64,000 nucleotides of DNA from Saccharothrix sp. HUAS TT1 (GTDB lineage: Bacteria; Actinomycetota; Actinomycetes; Mycobacteriales; Pseudonocardiaceae): contig NZ_CP160453.1 of assembly GCF_040744945.1 (NCBI RefSeq), forward strand, positions 3,596,001-3,660,000, in the 5' to 3' direction. The first letter of the stretch is position 1. Every line of letters starts with the position of its first letter. Under the pieces are notes generated by a model. That model searched no databases and had not been told where the DNA came from. It saw nothing but the letters and a program-made list of their open reading frames with translations. Below, in pieces: positions 48,442 to 57,480 of this stretch. The position numbers and the translations under genes are program-made.

Positions 48442-49704
48442 GTGATCCCCACCATTCGCCGATGGCGTCGACTGGTCACCGCCCTCGCCGTCGCGACCCT
48501 GACCGCGTCGGCACTGACGTTCGTGAACTCGCCCGCCTCGGCGGCGCCGGAACTGCTGTCCCAGGGCAGGACCGTCACCGCCTCGTCCACCGAGAACGGC
48601 GGCACGCCCGCCAGTGCGGCCGTCGACGGCAACGCCGGCACCCGCTGGTCCAGCGCCGCCGCCGACCCGCAGTGGATCCAGGTCGACCTCGGTTCGTCCA
48701 CCGCCATCTCGCAGGTCTCGCTGAACTGGGAGGCCGCCTACGCGCGCTCCTTCCAGCTCCAGACCTCCGCCGACGGCAACGCCTGGAGCACGATCGCCAC
48801 GGCGTCGGGCAACGTCGGCGTGCAGAACCTGAACGTCTCGGCCACCACGCGCTTCGTCCGCGTCTACACCACCGCCCGCGCGACGCAGTACGGCGTGTCG
48901 CTGTGGGAGTTCCAGGTGTTCGGCGTGCGGAACGCCAGCGGCCCGATCGTGCGGGTCGCCGAGTTCCTGGCCGAGTGCCCGTACAGCCACCGCCTGCCGG
49001 ACGACCCGATCGTCGCGCCGAACCTGCCGGGCGGGTCGCACATGCACAGCTTCTTCGGCAACCGCACGACCAACGCCCGCTCCACCGTCCAGACCCTGCT
49101 GGCGGGCACCAGCAACTGCAACCCGGGCACCGACCTGTCCTCCTACTGGGTGCCCACCCTGTACGCGGACAACCAGCCCGTGGAGCCGACCGGCACCACG
49201 TTCTACTACCTGGGCGAGGGCGTGCGCGACGACATCATCGCGCGCATCCAGCCGTTCCCGCTGGGCCTGCGGATCGTCGCGGGCAACGCCAAGGCCACCC
49301 AGCCGGACGCCAGCACGATCTCCCGCTGGTCCTGCCTGCACGCCGGCCACGTCGGCGCGTCGAAGGACTTCGTGAACTGCCCCGCGGGCACCATGCTGGA
49401 GTCCTACCTGGACTTCCCGCAGTGCTGGAACGGCCGGGACCTGGACTCGGCGGACCACAAGAGCCACATGGCGTACCCGGTGAACGCGGCCTGCCCGGCC
49501 ACCCACCCGGTGCCGGTGCCCAAGCTGCGCCAGGTGCTGCGCTACCCGGTCAGCGGTGACCCGGCGCGGTTCCGGCTGGCCTCCGGCGCGGGCTTCACCA
49601 TGCACGGCGACTTCTTCAACGCGTGGCCGGAGGCCGAGCTGGCCCGCCGGGTGCGCGACTGCATCAACCCCATCATCAAGTGCGGCGCGGACGGCCGCCC
49701 GTGA
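48442..49704 (+). CDS. Secreted F5/8 type C (CBM32-like) plus DUF1996 protein
   Basis: A 420-residue secreted protein. GTG at 48442 follows a strong AAAGGGGAG site. Signal peptide to about residue 34 (SPASA), then a discoidin/F5/8 type C carbohydrate-binding domain (NAGTRWSSAAADPQWIQVDLG, RATQYGVSLWEFQVFG), then a DUF1996 domain with GGSHMHSFFGN, histidine- and cysteine-rich, as in fungal and actinobacterial secreted proteins of uncertain activity. Fusion with a sugar-binding domain and co-transcription with a GH16 enzyme suggest a role in polysaccharide degradation. The last bases overlap the GH16 start (GTGA). Confidence 0.92.
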   Translation: MIPTIRRWRRLVTALAVATLTASALTFVNSPASAAPELLSQGRTVTASSTENGGTPASAAVDGNAGTRWSSAAADPQWIQVDLGSSTAISQVSLNWEAAYARSFQLQTSADGNAWSTIATASGNVGVQNLNVSATTRFVRVYTTARATQYGVSLWEFQVFGVRNASGPIVRVAEFLAECPYSHRLPDDPIVAPNLPGGSHMHSFFGNRTTNARSTVQTLLAGTSNCNPGTDLSSYWVPTLYADNQPVEPTGTTFYYLGEGVRDDIIARIQPFPLGLRIVAGNAKATQPDASTISRWSCLHAGHVGASKDFVNCPAGTMLESYLDFPQCWNGRDLDSADHKSHMAYPVNAACPATHPVPVPKLRQVLRYPVSGDPARFRLASGAGFTMHGDFFNAWPEAELARRVRDCINPIIKCGADGRP

Positions 49705-51434
49705 GCGAGCCGAACTCGATGAGGTCGATCGCGGTCAAGCTCGGCGCGGCGTTCGCCCTGCTCGCCACGCTGGTCGTGCCGACCACCGGGGCGCAGGCGG
49801 CGGAGTGCGGCACGGCCAACGCGGCGTTGAACGCGCCGGCCACCGCTTCGTCGGTGGAGACCGGCAGCCCGTTCACGGCCGCCTCGGCGGTGGACGGCAA
49901 CGCCGGGACGCGCTGGTCGAGCGCGTTCAGCGACCCGCAGTGGCTGCGGGTCGACCTGGGCGCGAGCCGTGAGCTGTGCGGCGCGACGCTGCAGTGGGAG
50001 GCCGCGTACGCGACCGCGTTCCAGCTCCAGGTCTCGGCCGACGGCGCCGCGTGGACGACCGTGCACCAGACCACGACCGGGACGGGTGGCACGCAGAACG
50101 TCACCTTCACCGGCACGGGTCGCTACATCCGCGTGCACACGACGGCGCGCGCCACGCAGTACGGCGTGTCGCTGTGGGAGTTCGCCGTGCGCACCGGCAC
50201 GACCGGCGGCAACCCGCCGGGCGAGCAGCTGCTGTCGTACAACAAGCCGGCGTCCGCCTCGTCCTTCCAGGACGACGGCGCGTGCCCGGCCTGCACCCCG
50301 GCCAAGGCGCTGGACTTCAACCCGGCCACCCGGTGGGCGACCAACGCCGGCACCGGCTGGGTCGACCCGGGCTGGATCTCCGTCGACCTGGGCGCGACCG
50401 CGCAGATCAGCAAGGTCGTGCTCCAGTGGGACCCGGCGTTCGCCACCGGGTTCCAGATCCAGACCTCGGCCAACGGCACGAGCTGGACGACGATCCACAC
50501 CGTCGCGAACGGCACGGGCTTCAAGCAGACGTTCACCGTGTCGGGCACGGGTCGCTACGTCCGGGTGAACCTGACCAAGCGCAGCGGCCAGTACGGCTAC
50601 TCGCTGTGGGAGTTCCAGGTCTACGGCACCGGTGGCAGCCCCACGCCGCCGCCGGCGCAGGCCCCGGACCCGGGCACCCCGCTGCGGCTGGTGTGGAGCG
50701 ACGAGTTCAACGCGCCGTCGGGCACCCGCCCGGACGCGGGCAAGTGGCGTCCGGAGGTCGGCACCGGGCAGAACGCGGAGCTGCAGTACTACACCGACAA
50801 CCGCAACGCGTTCACCGACGGCGCCGGCAACATGGTGCTGGAGGCCAGGCGGGAGGTCACGCCGGGCTCGGCGTGCCCGGTCGACCCCGTCAGCGGTTCC
50901 GGCACGTGCCAGTACACCTCCGCCCGGATCATCACCGAGGGCAAGGCGTCCTGGACCTACGGCCGCATGGAGGCCCGGATCAAGGTGTCGGGCACCAAGG
51001 GCCTGTGGCCCGCGTTCTGGATGCTCGGCACCGACATCTTCAAGGGCACCCCGTGGCCGGCCAGCGGCGAGATCGACATCATGGAGCACCTGGGTCGCGA
51101 GCCGAACACGGCGTACCAGACGATCCACGGCCCGGCGTACTTCGGCGGTGGCGGCATCGGCCAGGTGCGCGACATCGGCCAGGACTACGCGAACGCGTTC
51201 CACACGTTCCGGGTGGACTGGAACAGCCGGGGCATCACGTTCAGCATCGACGATGTGACGGTCATCTCCATCGACAAGGCGACCGTCGAGGCCACCCGCG
51301 GCCCGTGGGTGTTCGACAAGCCGTTCTTCATCCTGCTCAACAACGCGGTGGGCGGTGACTGGCCCGGTCCGCCGGACGCCACCACGTCCTTCCCGCAGCG
51401 CATGCTGGTCGACTACGTCCGCGTCTACCAGTGA
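49701..51434 (+). CDS. Secreted GH16 beta-glucanase with two F5/8 type C domains
   Basis: A 577-residue secreted glycoside hydrolase. The GTG at 49701 overlaps the previous stop; an ATG at 49719 also gives a signal peptide (to AQAA). Two F5/8 type C domains (about residues 40-165 and 180-315) are followed by a GH16 catalytic domain with GEIDIMEHLG, in which Glu457 is the nucleophile and Glu462 the acid/base. Family 16 enzymes cleave beta-1,3- or mixed-linked glucans. The first F5/8 domain is similar to that of the upstream protein (NAGTRWSSA). The operon is under LacI-type operators. Confidence 0.94.
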   Translation: MSEPNSMRSIAVKLGAAFALLATLVVPTTGAQAAECGTANAALNAPATASSVETGSPFTAASAVDGNAGTRWSSAFSDPQWLRVDLGASRELCGATLQWEAAYATAFQLQVSADGAAWTTVHQTTTGTGGTQNVTFTGTGRYIRVHTTARATQYGVSLWEFAVRTGTTGGNPPGEQLLSYNKPASASSFQDDGACPACTPAKALDFNPATRWATNAGTGWVDPGWISVDLGATAQISKVVLQWDPAFATGFQIQTSANGTSWTTIHTVANGTGFKQTFTVSGTGRYVRVNLTKRSGQYGYSLWEFQVYGTGGSPTPPPAQAPDPGTPLRLVWSDEFNAPSGTRPDAGKWRPEVGTGQNAELQYYTDNRNAFTDGAGNMVLEARREVTPGSACPVDPVSGSGTCQYTSARIITEGKASWTYGRMEARIKVSGTKGLWPAFWMLGTDIFKGTPWPASGEIDIMEHLGREPNTAYQTIHGPAYFGGGGIGQVRDIGQDYANAFHTFRVDWNSRGITFSIDDVTVISIDKATVEATRGPWVFDKPFFILLNNAVGGDWPGPPDATTSFPQRMLVDYVRVYQ

Positions 51435-51489
51435 CGGGCTGGTGCGGTCCCGCCTCGGCGGGGCCGCACCTCCCGGTATAAAGACTGAC

Positions 51490-52476
51490 GTGGACCGCAG
51501 ACCAGTCACGTTGGAAGAGGTCGCGCGGGTCGCGGGGGTTTCCCGGGCCACGGTGTCCCGGGTCGTCAACGGGGTCGCCACGGTGGACCGTGAGCTGCGC
51601 CAAGTCGTGGAGAAGGCGATCTCCACGACCGGGTACGCGCCCAACCGCGCGGCCCGCTCGCTCGTCACGCGCCGGGCGGGCGCGATCGGGCTCGTGCTGC
51701 CGGAAGAGGGCCGCACCGTGCACGACCCGTACTTCGGCCGGGTGGTCAGCGGCGTGCTGCCGGTGATCCGGCCGCTCGGCGTGCAGCTCGTGCTGACCAC
51801 GGGCGACCACCGCGAGGTGGTGGACGACATCCGCCAGCGCAGGCTGGACGGCGTCATCCTGATCCACACGCACGGCGCGGACCCGCTGCCGAGGCAGCTG
51901 ATCGAGGCGAACCTGCCGGTCGTGCTGGCCGCCCGCCCGGTCCGGCCGATGTCGATCACCTACGTGGACGTCGACCAGGCGGCGGGCGCGGGGCTGGCGG
52001 CCGACCACCTGGCGTCGTCCGGGTGCCGCCGGCTGGCGACCATCACCGGTCCGCTGGAGACGCCCGCCGGCCAGGACCGGCTGCGCGGGTTCTGCGAGGC
52101 GGTGGCCCGGCTCGGCCTGCCCGAGCCGGTGGTGGTCGAGGGCGACTTCTCCCGCGAGGGCGGCGCCGAGGGCGCGCGCCGGTTGGCCGGCGCGGACGTG
52201 GACGGCCTGTTCGTGGCCTCGGACCTGATGGCGACCGGCGCGCTGCCGGTGCTGCGCAACGCCGGTCGGCGGGTGCCCGAGGACATCAGGGTGGTGGGCT
52301 TCGACGACAGCAGCCCGGCCGTCGAGTGCGACCCGCCGCTGACGACGGTGCGCCAGCCGGTGGAGGACATGGCCGCCGAGATGGCCCGCCTGCTGGTGGA
52401 GCGGGTGGAGCGGCCGGACCGCCCGGTCAGCTCGGTCGTGTTCGCGCCGACGCTGGTGGTCCGCCGGTCCAGCTGA
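51490..52476 (+). CDS. LacI-family regulator of secreted glucanase operon
   Basis: A 328-residue LacI/GalR repressor. GTG at 51490 begins MDRRPVTLEEVARVAGVSRATVSRVVNG-like HTH (read in parts), hinge near residue 55, then the sugar-binding domain and a C-terminal TVRQPVEDMAAEMARLL. It is 55 bp after the GH16 gene on the same strand and probably feeds back on the two operators upstream of the DUF1996 gene. Sugar effector is unknown; probably laminaribiose or similar. Confidence 0.92.
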   Translation: MDRRPVTLEEVARVAGVSRATVSRVVNGVATVDRELRQVVEKAISTTGYAPNRAARSLVTRRAGAIGLVLPEEGRTVHDPYFGRVVSGVLPVIRPLGVQLVLTTGDHREVVDDIRQRRLDGVILIHTHGADPLPRQLIEANLPVVLAARPVRPMSITYVDVDQAAGAGLAADHLASSGCRRLATITGPLETPAGQDRLRGFCEAVARLGLPEPVVVEGDFSREGGAEGARRLAGADVDGLFVASDLMATGALPVLRNAGRRVPEDIRVVGFDDSSPAVECDPPLTTVRQPVEDMAAEMARLLVERVERPDRPVSSVVFAPTLVVRRSS

Positions 52477-52548
52477 GACCCGCGCCACCGAAGCTGTCGA
52501 TTCGCTGAACGGCGGAACACACCCCGATCCCCGTCCGTTCTGTCCGTT

Positions 52549-53259
52549 GTGCCGACTGCTCCCGCACCAACCCGGTCACCGGCCCGCTTCGTCGCCCTCG
52601 CCGGCGCCGCCGCCGTCCTGCTGACCGTCGCCCTCGTCGGCGGCCTGGACCTGTACCGGCTGGGCGAGTCCAGCTACCACCTGCGCCGCACCATCAGCGA
52701 GTACGCGCTCGGCCCGTACCGCTGGGCGTTCGACACCGGCGTGCTGCTGCTCGTGCTCGGCTCGCTGGCGATCCTCGCGGTGCTGGTCGGACGAGGGGTG
52801 GCGCGGTGGAACTCGGTGGGCGCGGTGGCGTTCGCCGCGTGGGCGGTCGGGCTGACCCTGGTGGTGATCTTCCCCAAGAACAACTGGGCGATCGGCCCGA
52901 GCGTGAGCGGCAGCATCCACCGGTTCGGCAGCCTGCTCGCGTTCATCGCGCTGCCGGTCGCCGCGACGCTGCTGGCCCGGCCGTGGCGGCGCGACCCGGT
53001 GTGGGGCGCGCACGCCCGCTGGACGTTCCGGCTCGGCCTGCTGTCCGCGCTCGCGTTCACGCCCATCCTGTACGCGATCGGCGTGAACGCGGTCGTCGGC
53101 ACGTCCTGGTGGCGGGTGATCCCGCTCGGCTACGTCGAGCGGGTGCTGGTGCTCACCGAGGTGGTGGCCGTGCTGGTGGCGGGCGTGTGGGCGATCGCGG
53201 TGGCCCGCGGGCCCTCGGCGCGGGCTCAGGGGTACAGCTCGTCCAGCACGTCCCGGTAG
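52549..53259 (+). CDS. DUF998-like integral membrane protein
   Basis: A 236-residue membrane protein with six hydrophobic segments. The pattern (a first helix, an RRTISEYALGPY loop with SEY, and HRFGSLLAFIALP) fits DUF998 proteins, which are of unknown role. GTG start 72 bp after the LacI stop. The last 34 bp overlap the 3' end of the convergent acyl-CoA synthetase gene, so part of the C-terminal tail is shared coding DNA. Confidence 0.8.
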   Translation: MPTAPAPTRSPARFVALAGAAAVLLTVALVGGLDLYRLGESSYHLRRTISEYALGPYRWAFDTGVLLLVLGSLAILAVLVGRGVARWNSVGAVAFAAWAVGLTLVVIFPKNNWAIGPSVSGSIHRFGSLLAFIALPVAATLLARPWRRDPVWGAHARWTFRLGLLSALAFTPILYAIGVNAVVGTSWWRVIPLGYVERVLVLTEVVAVLVAGVWAIAVARGPSARAQGYSSSSTSR

Positions 53260-54836
53260 CGGCCCTCGATCTCCTTGCGGCGCATCTTCAGGCTGGCGGT
53301 GAGGGTGCCGTCGGCCACCGAGAAGTCCTCCGGCAGCACGGCGAACTTCTTGATCGTCTCGTGCCGCGCGAGCTTGGCGTTGGCCGCCTCGACGGCCCGG
53401 CCGACCTCGGCGTCCCGGTCGAGGTCGGCGGGCGCGAGGTCCGGGTCGATGGTGACCAGGGCCACGCAGTAGTTGCGCCCGTCGCCGTGCACCAGCACGT
53501 TGCCGATGTAGGGGCTGTTGGACTTGACCAGCCCCTCCACCGCCTGCGGCGCGACGTACTTGCCGCCGGAGGTCTTGATCAGCTCCTTCTTCCGGTCGGT
53601 GATCCGCAACCGGCCCCCCTCGTCCAGCTCGCCGATGTCGCCGGTGTGCAGCCAGCCGTCCCGCAACGCCTCGGCGGTCTCCTCGGGCAGCCCCCGGTAG
53701 CCGCGCATGACGCCGCGCCCGCCGATCAGCACCTCGCCGTCCTCGGCGATCCGCACCTCGGTGCCCACCAGCGGCCGGCCGACCGTGCCGAGCTTGTTCG
53801 CGCCCGGCCGGTTGACGAACGACGCGGCCGACGACTCGGTCAGGCCGTAGCCCTCCAGGATCGTGATGCCCGCGCGGTCGAAGAACTCGCCGACCGGGGC
53901 CGACAGCGGCGCCGAACCGGACACGAAGTACTTGATCCGGCCGCCGACCCGGTCCCGCAGCTTGCTGAACACCAGCTTGTCGGCGACGGCCCGGCGGAGC
54001 TTCCACTCCGGGTGCTCGGCCACGACCAGCGCCCAGTCGAACAGCTTCGCCTTCACGCCGCCCGCCTCGCGCATCGACGCCACCACCCGCTGGTGGATCT
54101 TCTCGAAGATCCGCGGCGCGGCGGCGACCACGGTCGGGCGCAGCTCCTGGAGGTTGGCCGCGATCCGGTCCACGTCGCCGTCCACGGCGGTGGGCACGCC
54201 GGTCGCCAGCATGCCGACCTGGAGCACCTTGCCGAACGCGTGCGACATCGGCAGCCACAGGAAGTGCAGGTCCTCGGGCGTGAGCACGCCCAGCTCGCGG
54301 ATCGCCTCGGCGGTGTAGAGCCAGTTGTCGTGGGTCAGCTCGACGCCCTTGGGCGTGCCGGTGGTGCCGGAGGTGTAGATCAGGGTGGCCAGCCGGTCCG
54401 GCGTCAGCTCGTCCACCATCGCGTCGTAGTCGTCGTCGCCCGGCGAGTCGGGCTCCCAGTCGGGCGTGACGACCTTGGCGTCGACCTTGTCGGCCAGCTC
54501 CGGGTCGGCGACCACGAGCACGCTCCCGGAGTCGCGGACGATGTGCGCGACCACGTCCGGCGTGCTGCTGGGGTAGATGGTCGTCGTCACGCCGCCGGCG
54601 GCGAGCACGGCCAGGTCGGTGAGGATCCAGTCCACGCTGGTCGCGGCCATGATCGCGACCCGGGCGCCGTCCCGCACGCCGAGCTGCCGGAACCCCAGCG
54701 CGCGCCTGCGCACGTGCTCGGCGACCTCGGTCCAGGTCAGCGACGTCCACGTGCCGCCGGCGCGGTGGCGCAGCGCCTCGGCGTCCGGCATCTCGCGCAC
54801 GCGTTCGCGCAGCAGATCGGGGATGGATCGGGCCAC
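53226..54836 (-). CDS. Long-chain fatty acyl-CoA synthetase
   Basis: A 536-residue FadD15-like enzyme activating fatty acids to acyl-CoA. Motifs: LIYTSGTTGTPKGV (P-loop), GYGLTESSA, DGWLHTGDIGELDEGGRLRI and the catalytic-lysine region DRKKELIKTSGGKY. It starts at a GTG preceded by AGGAGGTCACC. It is divergent from the TetR gene, with a short palindrome between them. A reader may expect fatty-acid-responsive control. Confidence 0.94.
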   Translation of the reverse strand: MARSIPDLLRERVREMPDAEALRHRAGGTWTSLTWTEVAEHVRRRALGFRQLGVRDGARVAIMAATSVDWILTDLAVLAAGGVTTTIYPSSTPDVVAHIVRDSGSVLVVADPELADKVDAKVVTPDWEPDSPGDDDYDAMVDELTPDRLATLIYTSGTTGTPKGVELTHDNWLYTAEAIRELGVLTPEDLHFLWLPMSHAFGKVLQVGMLATGVPTAVDGDVDRIAANLQELRPTVVAAAPRIFEKIHQRVVASMREAGGVKAKLFDWALVVAEHPEWKLRRAVADKLVFSKLRDRVGGRIKYFVSGSAPLSAPVGEFFDRAGITILEGYGLTESSAASFVNRPGANKLGTVGRPLVGTEVRIAEDGEVLIGGRGVMRGYRGLPEETAEALRDGWLHTGDIGELDEGGRLRITDRKKELIKTSGGKYVAPQAVEGLVKSNSPYIGNVLVHGDGRNYCVALVTIDPDLAPADLDRDAEVGRAVEAANAKLARHETIKKFAVLPEDFSVADGTLTASLKMRRKEIEGRYRDVLDELYP

Positions 54837-54860
54837 GGTGACCTCCTGGGGAGCGGCGCT

Positions 54861-54877
54861 CTAGAGCGGTACTCTAG
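54861..54877 (+). promoter_or_regulatory. TetR-type operator CTAGAG-N5-CTCTAG
   Basis: Inverted arms CTAGAG and CTCTAG separated by 5 bp (CGGTA), with GCGCT and AGCGC flanks extending the symmetry imperfectly, lie in the 45-bp gap between the divergent acyl-CoA synthetase and TetR genes. Both starts are within 25 bp, so it would control both. Confidence 0.65.
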
Positions 54878-54881
54878 CGCC

Positions 54882-55430
54882 ATGGGAACGACCAGTCAGC
54901 GAGCCGTGCTGGACGCGGCCCTCGCGCTGGTCGAGGAGGCCGGGCTGGACGGCGTCACGATCAGCGCGCTGATCGCGCGGTCCGGTGTGTCCAACGGCAG
55001 CGTGTACCACCACTTCGGCAGTCGGGCGGGGCTGTTCGCCGTGCTCTACGGGGAGAGCTACGCGCACTGCGTCGGCGCCGTCGTCCCGGCGCTGGACCTC
55101 GATGACGTCGAGGGCGTCGTGCGCGGGGTGGTGTCGCGGTACCTGGAGTGGGTCGCCGCGAACCCCGGCCGGGCCAGGTTCCTCTACGCCGCGCCGTCGA
55201 CCGCCGACCCGGCGGTGAAGGCGGCGGTGTTCGAGCCGGTGGCGCGCTGGTTCGCGGCCCGGATGGCGGCGGGCGAGCTGCGCCGGGTGCCGCTGTGGGC
55301 GCTGGACCCGGTGGTGATGGGCCCCGCGCACGAGTGCGCCCGCCGGTTCCTGGCGGGCGGGTTCGACCTGGCCGCCGCGGCCGAACCGGTCGGCGATGCG
55401 GTGTGGGCGGCGGTCGCGCCCGTAGGGTGA
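54882..55430 (+). CDS. TetR-family transcriptional regulator
   Basis: A 182-residue TetR repressor. The HTH is VEEAGLDGVTISALIARSGVSNGSVYHHFGSR, with the recognition helix ending NGSVYHHF. The C-terminal domain is short and helical. ATG at 54882 begins 5 bases after the palindrome. Divergent from the acyl-CoA synthetase, so it likely controls fatty acid activation, with an acyl-CoA effector by family precedent. Confidence 0.92.
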   Translation: MGTTSQRAVLDAALALVEEAGLDGVTISALIARSGVSNGSVYHHFGSRAGLFAVLYGESYAHCVGAVVPALDLDDVEGVVRGVVSRYLEWVAANPGRARFLYAAPSTADPAVKAAVFEPVARWFAARMAAGELRRVPLWALDPVVMGPAHECARRFLAGGFDLAAAAEPVGDAVWAAVAPVG

Positions 55431-55434
55431 CCGC

Positions 55435-55842
55435 ATGGCCACTTGGGGCGACCTCGCCGCATACGTGCACGAAACCTACGACGTCATCGCGGAGAACGAG
55501 GACGAGATCCGCATCCTGTTCAACTTCGAGCAGTTCGACGAGGACGACGAGCGGACCCAGGTGATCATCCTGGTCCGCGAAGTGCTCGACAAGCTGCACG
55601 AGTGGGTGCAGATCGCGTCGCCGATCGGGCTGGCCGCGAACGTGGACCTGCACGCGTTCCTGACCGAGGTCGGCAACTCGACCATCGCGTGCGGCGCGGC
55701 GATCATGGGCGAGCACGTGGTGCTGCGGCACTCGCTGCCGCTGACCGACCTGGACATCCACGAGTTCACCGAACCGCTGGCGCTGCTCGCCGGGACGGCG
55801 GACCGGCTGGAGGAGACGTTCTTCGGCGGCGACGACTACTGA
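55435..55842 (+). CDS. YbjN/CesT-like small protein
   Basis: A 135-residue acidic protein starting 4 bp after the TetR stop, with an ATG. The alternating strands (ANVDLHAFLTEVGNSTIACGAAIMGEHVVLRHSLP, in parts) and the C-terminal helix resemble YbjN/type III chaperone-like proteins found widely in actinobacteria. Function unknown. No membrane or signal segments. Confidence 0.75.
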   Translation: MATWGDLAAYVHETYDVIAENEDEIRILFNFEQFDEDDERTQVIILVREVLDKLHEWVQIASPIGLAANVDLHAFLTEVGNSTIACGAAIMGEHVVLRHSLPLTDLDIHEFTEPLALLAGTADRLEETFFGGDDY

Positions 55843-55979
55843 GCCGACCGAGGTACCGCGGAAACCGTTGACAGCGGGTGTCCCGGGGTGTTGTGATCCA
55901 CGCAACAGATAGGAAACTTTCCTAACTGAACCGCCGCCGCAGTGTTCCACCTCCACCCCTGACCCGTGGGAGGCACCCC

Positions 55980-57449
55980 GTGGCACCCCGTCCCCGATGG
56001 CTCGGCGGACCCCTGGCGGCAGCCCTGCTCGCCGCGCTCGCCGTGCCGGCGCCCGGCTGGGCCGAGCCGGCGGCCCCAGCGGCGCCGACGACCCGAGCCG
56101 AGCCGACGGCCCAGGCCGTCACCGAGCACCAGGCGGAGGGCGCGATCGTCGCCAACGGCCTGGTCGAGGCCAACCACGCCGGGTACACCGGCAGCGGCTT
56201 CGTCAACTACGACAACGAGGTCGGCGCGTACGTCGAGTTCACCGTGACCGCCGCCGCGGCCGGCCCGGCCCGGCTCACCTTCCGGTACGCCAACGGCACC
56301 ACCGCGAACCGCCCGCTGGGCGTCTCGGTGAACGGCGCGTCCCCGGTGAGCGTGGCGTTCCCCGGCACCGGCGCGTGGAGCACGTGGGGCGAGGCCACCG
56401 CCACCGTCTCCCTGAACGCCGGCGCGAACCGCGTCCGCGCCGCGGCCACCACCGCCAACGGCGGGCCCAACCTCGACCGGCTCACCGCCGACACCGGCAC
56501 GACCGGCGTCGGCCGGCCCGCCGACGTGAACGGGCAGCTGCGGGTGTGCGGGCTGAAGCTGTGCAACCAGCACGGCAAGCCGATCCAGTTGCGCGGCATG
56601 AGCACGCACGGCATCCAGTGGTACTCCCAGTGCGTCAAGCCCGCGTCGCTGGACGCGCTGGCCACCGACTGGGGCGCCGACGTGCTGCGGATCTCGCTGT
56701 ACGTCCAGGAGGGCGGCTACGAGACCGACCCGCGCCGGTTCACCGACATGGTGCACGGCTACGTCGAGGAGGCGACGCGGCGCGGGATGTACGCGCTGGT
56801 CGACTGGCACCAGCTGAACCCGGGCGACCCGAACGCGAACATCGGGCTGGCGCGCACGTTCTTCACCGAGGTGGCGCAGCGGCACCGGAACAAGACCAAC
56901 ATCATCTACGACATCGCGAACGAGCCGAACAACGTCTCGTGGGCGGGCATCAAGTCCTACGCGGAGCAGATGATCCCGGTGATCCGGGCGCAGGACCCCG
57001 ACGGCGTGGTGTTCGTCGGCACGCACGGCTGGGGGTCGCTGGGCATCTCGGACGGGCGCAGCGAGCAGGACATCATCTCGAACCCCGTCAACGCCACGAA
57101 CTTCATGTACACGTTCCACTTCTACGCGGCGTCGCACCAGGACGAGTACTTCGCCGCGCTGCAGCGGGCGGCGGCCCGGCTGCCGATCTTCGTCACCGAG
57201 TTCGGCACCCAGACCTACACCGGCGACGGCGGGAACGACTTCGCGTACAGCCAGAAGTACCTGGACTTCCTGGCCGCCAACAAGATCGGCTGGACGAACT
57301 GGAACTTCTCCGACGACTTCCGGTCGGGCGCGGTGTTCAAGGAGGGCGTCTGCGCCGGGTCGTCGTTCACCGGCACGGGCGTGCTCAAGCCCTCCGGCGT
57401 CTGGATCCGCGACCGGATGAGGACCCCGGACGACTTCCCGACCAGCTGA
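55980..57449 (+). CDS. Secreted GH5 glycosidase (endoglucanase-type) with N-terminal CBM35/6-like domain
   Basis: A 489-residue secreted enzyme. GTG at 55980 follows GGAGG. Signal peptide to about residue 28, then a beta-sandwich carbohydrate-binding domain (about 45-170; NYDNEVGAYVEF, TAAAAGPARLTFRYANG), then the GH5 barrel: RGMSTHGIQWYSQC, acid/base in IANEPNN (Glu near 315) and nucleophile in VTEFGTQ (Glu near 408). Such enzymes cut beta-1,4-glucans. It sits alone, convergent with nothing; the 137-bp upstream gap has an AT-rich stretch. Confidence 0.93.
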   Translation: MAPRPRWLGGPLAAALLAALAVPAPGWAEPAAPAAPTTRAEPTAQAVTEHQAEGAIVANGLVEANHAGYTGSGFVNYDNEVGAYVEFTVTAAAAGPARLTFRYANGTTANRPLGVSVNGASPVSVAFPGTGAWSTWGEATATVSLNAGANRVRAAATTANGGPNLDRLTADTGTTGVGRPADVNGQLRVCGLKLCNQHGKPIQLRGMSTHGIQWYSQCVKPASLDALATDWGADVLRISLYVQEGGYETDPRRFTDMVHGYVEEATRRGMYALVDWHQLNPGDPNANIGLARTFFTEVAQRHRNKTNIIYDIANEPNNVSWAGIKSYAEQMIPVIRAQDPDGVVFVGTHGWGSLGISDGRSEQDIISNPVNATNFMYTFHFYAASHQDEYFAALQRAAARLPIFVTEFGTQTYTGDGGNDFAYSQKYLDFLAANKIGWTNWNFSDDFRSGAVFKEGVCAGSSFTGTGVLKPSGVWIRDRMRTPDDFPTS

Positions 57450-57480
57450 CCCGGTTCGCGGGTGCGGCGTACGGTCGACG

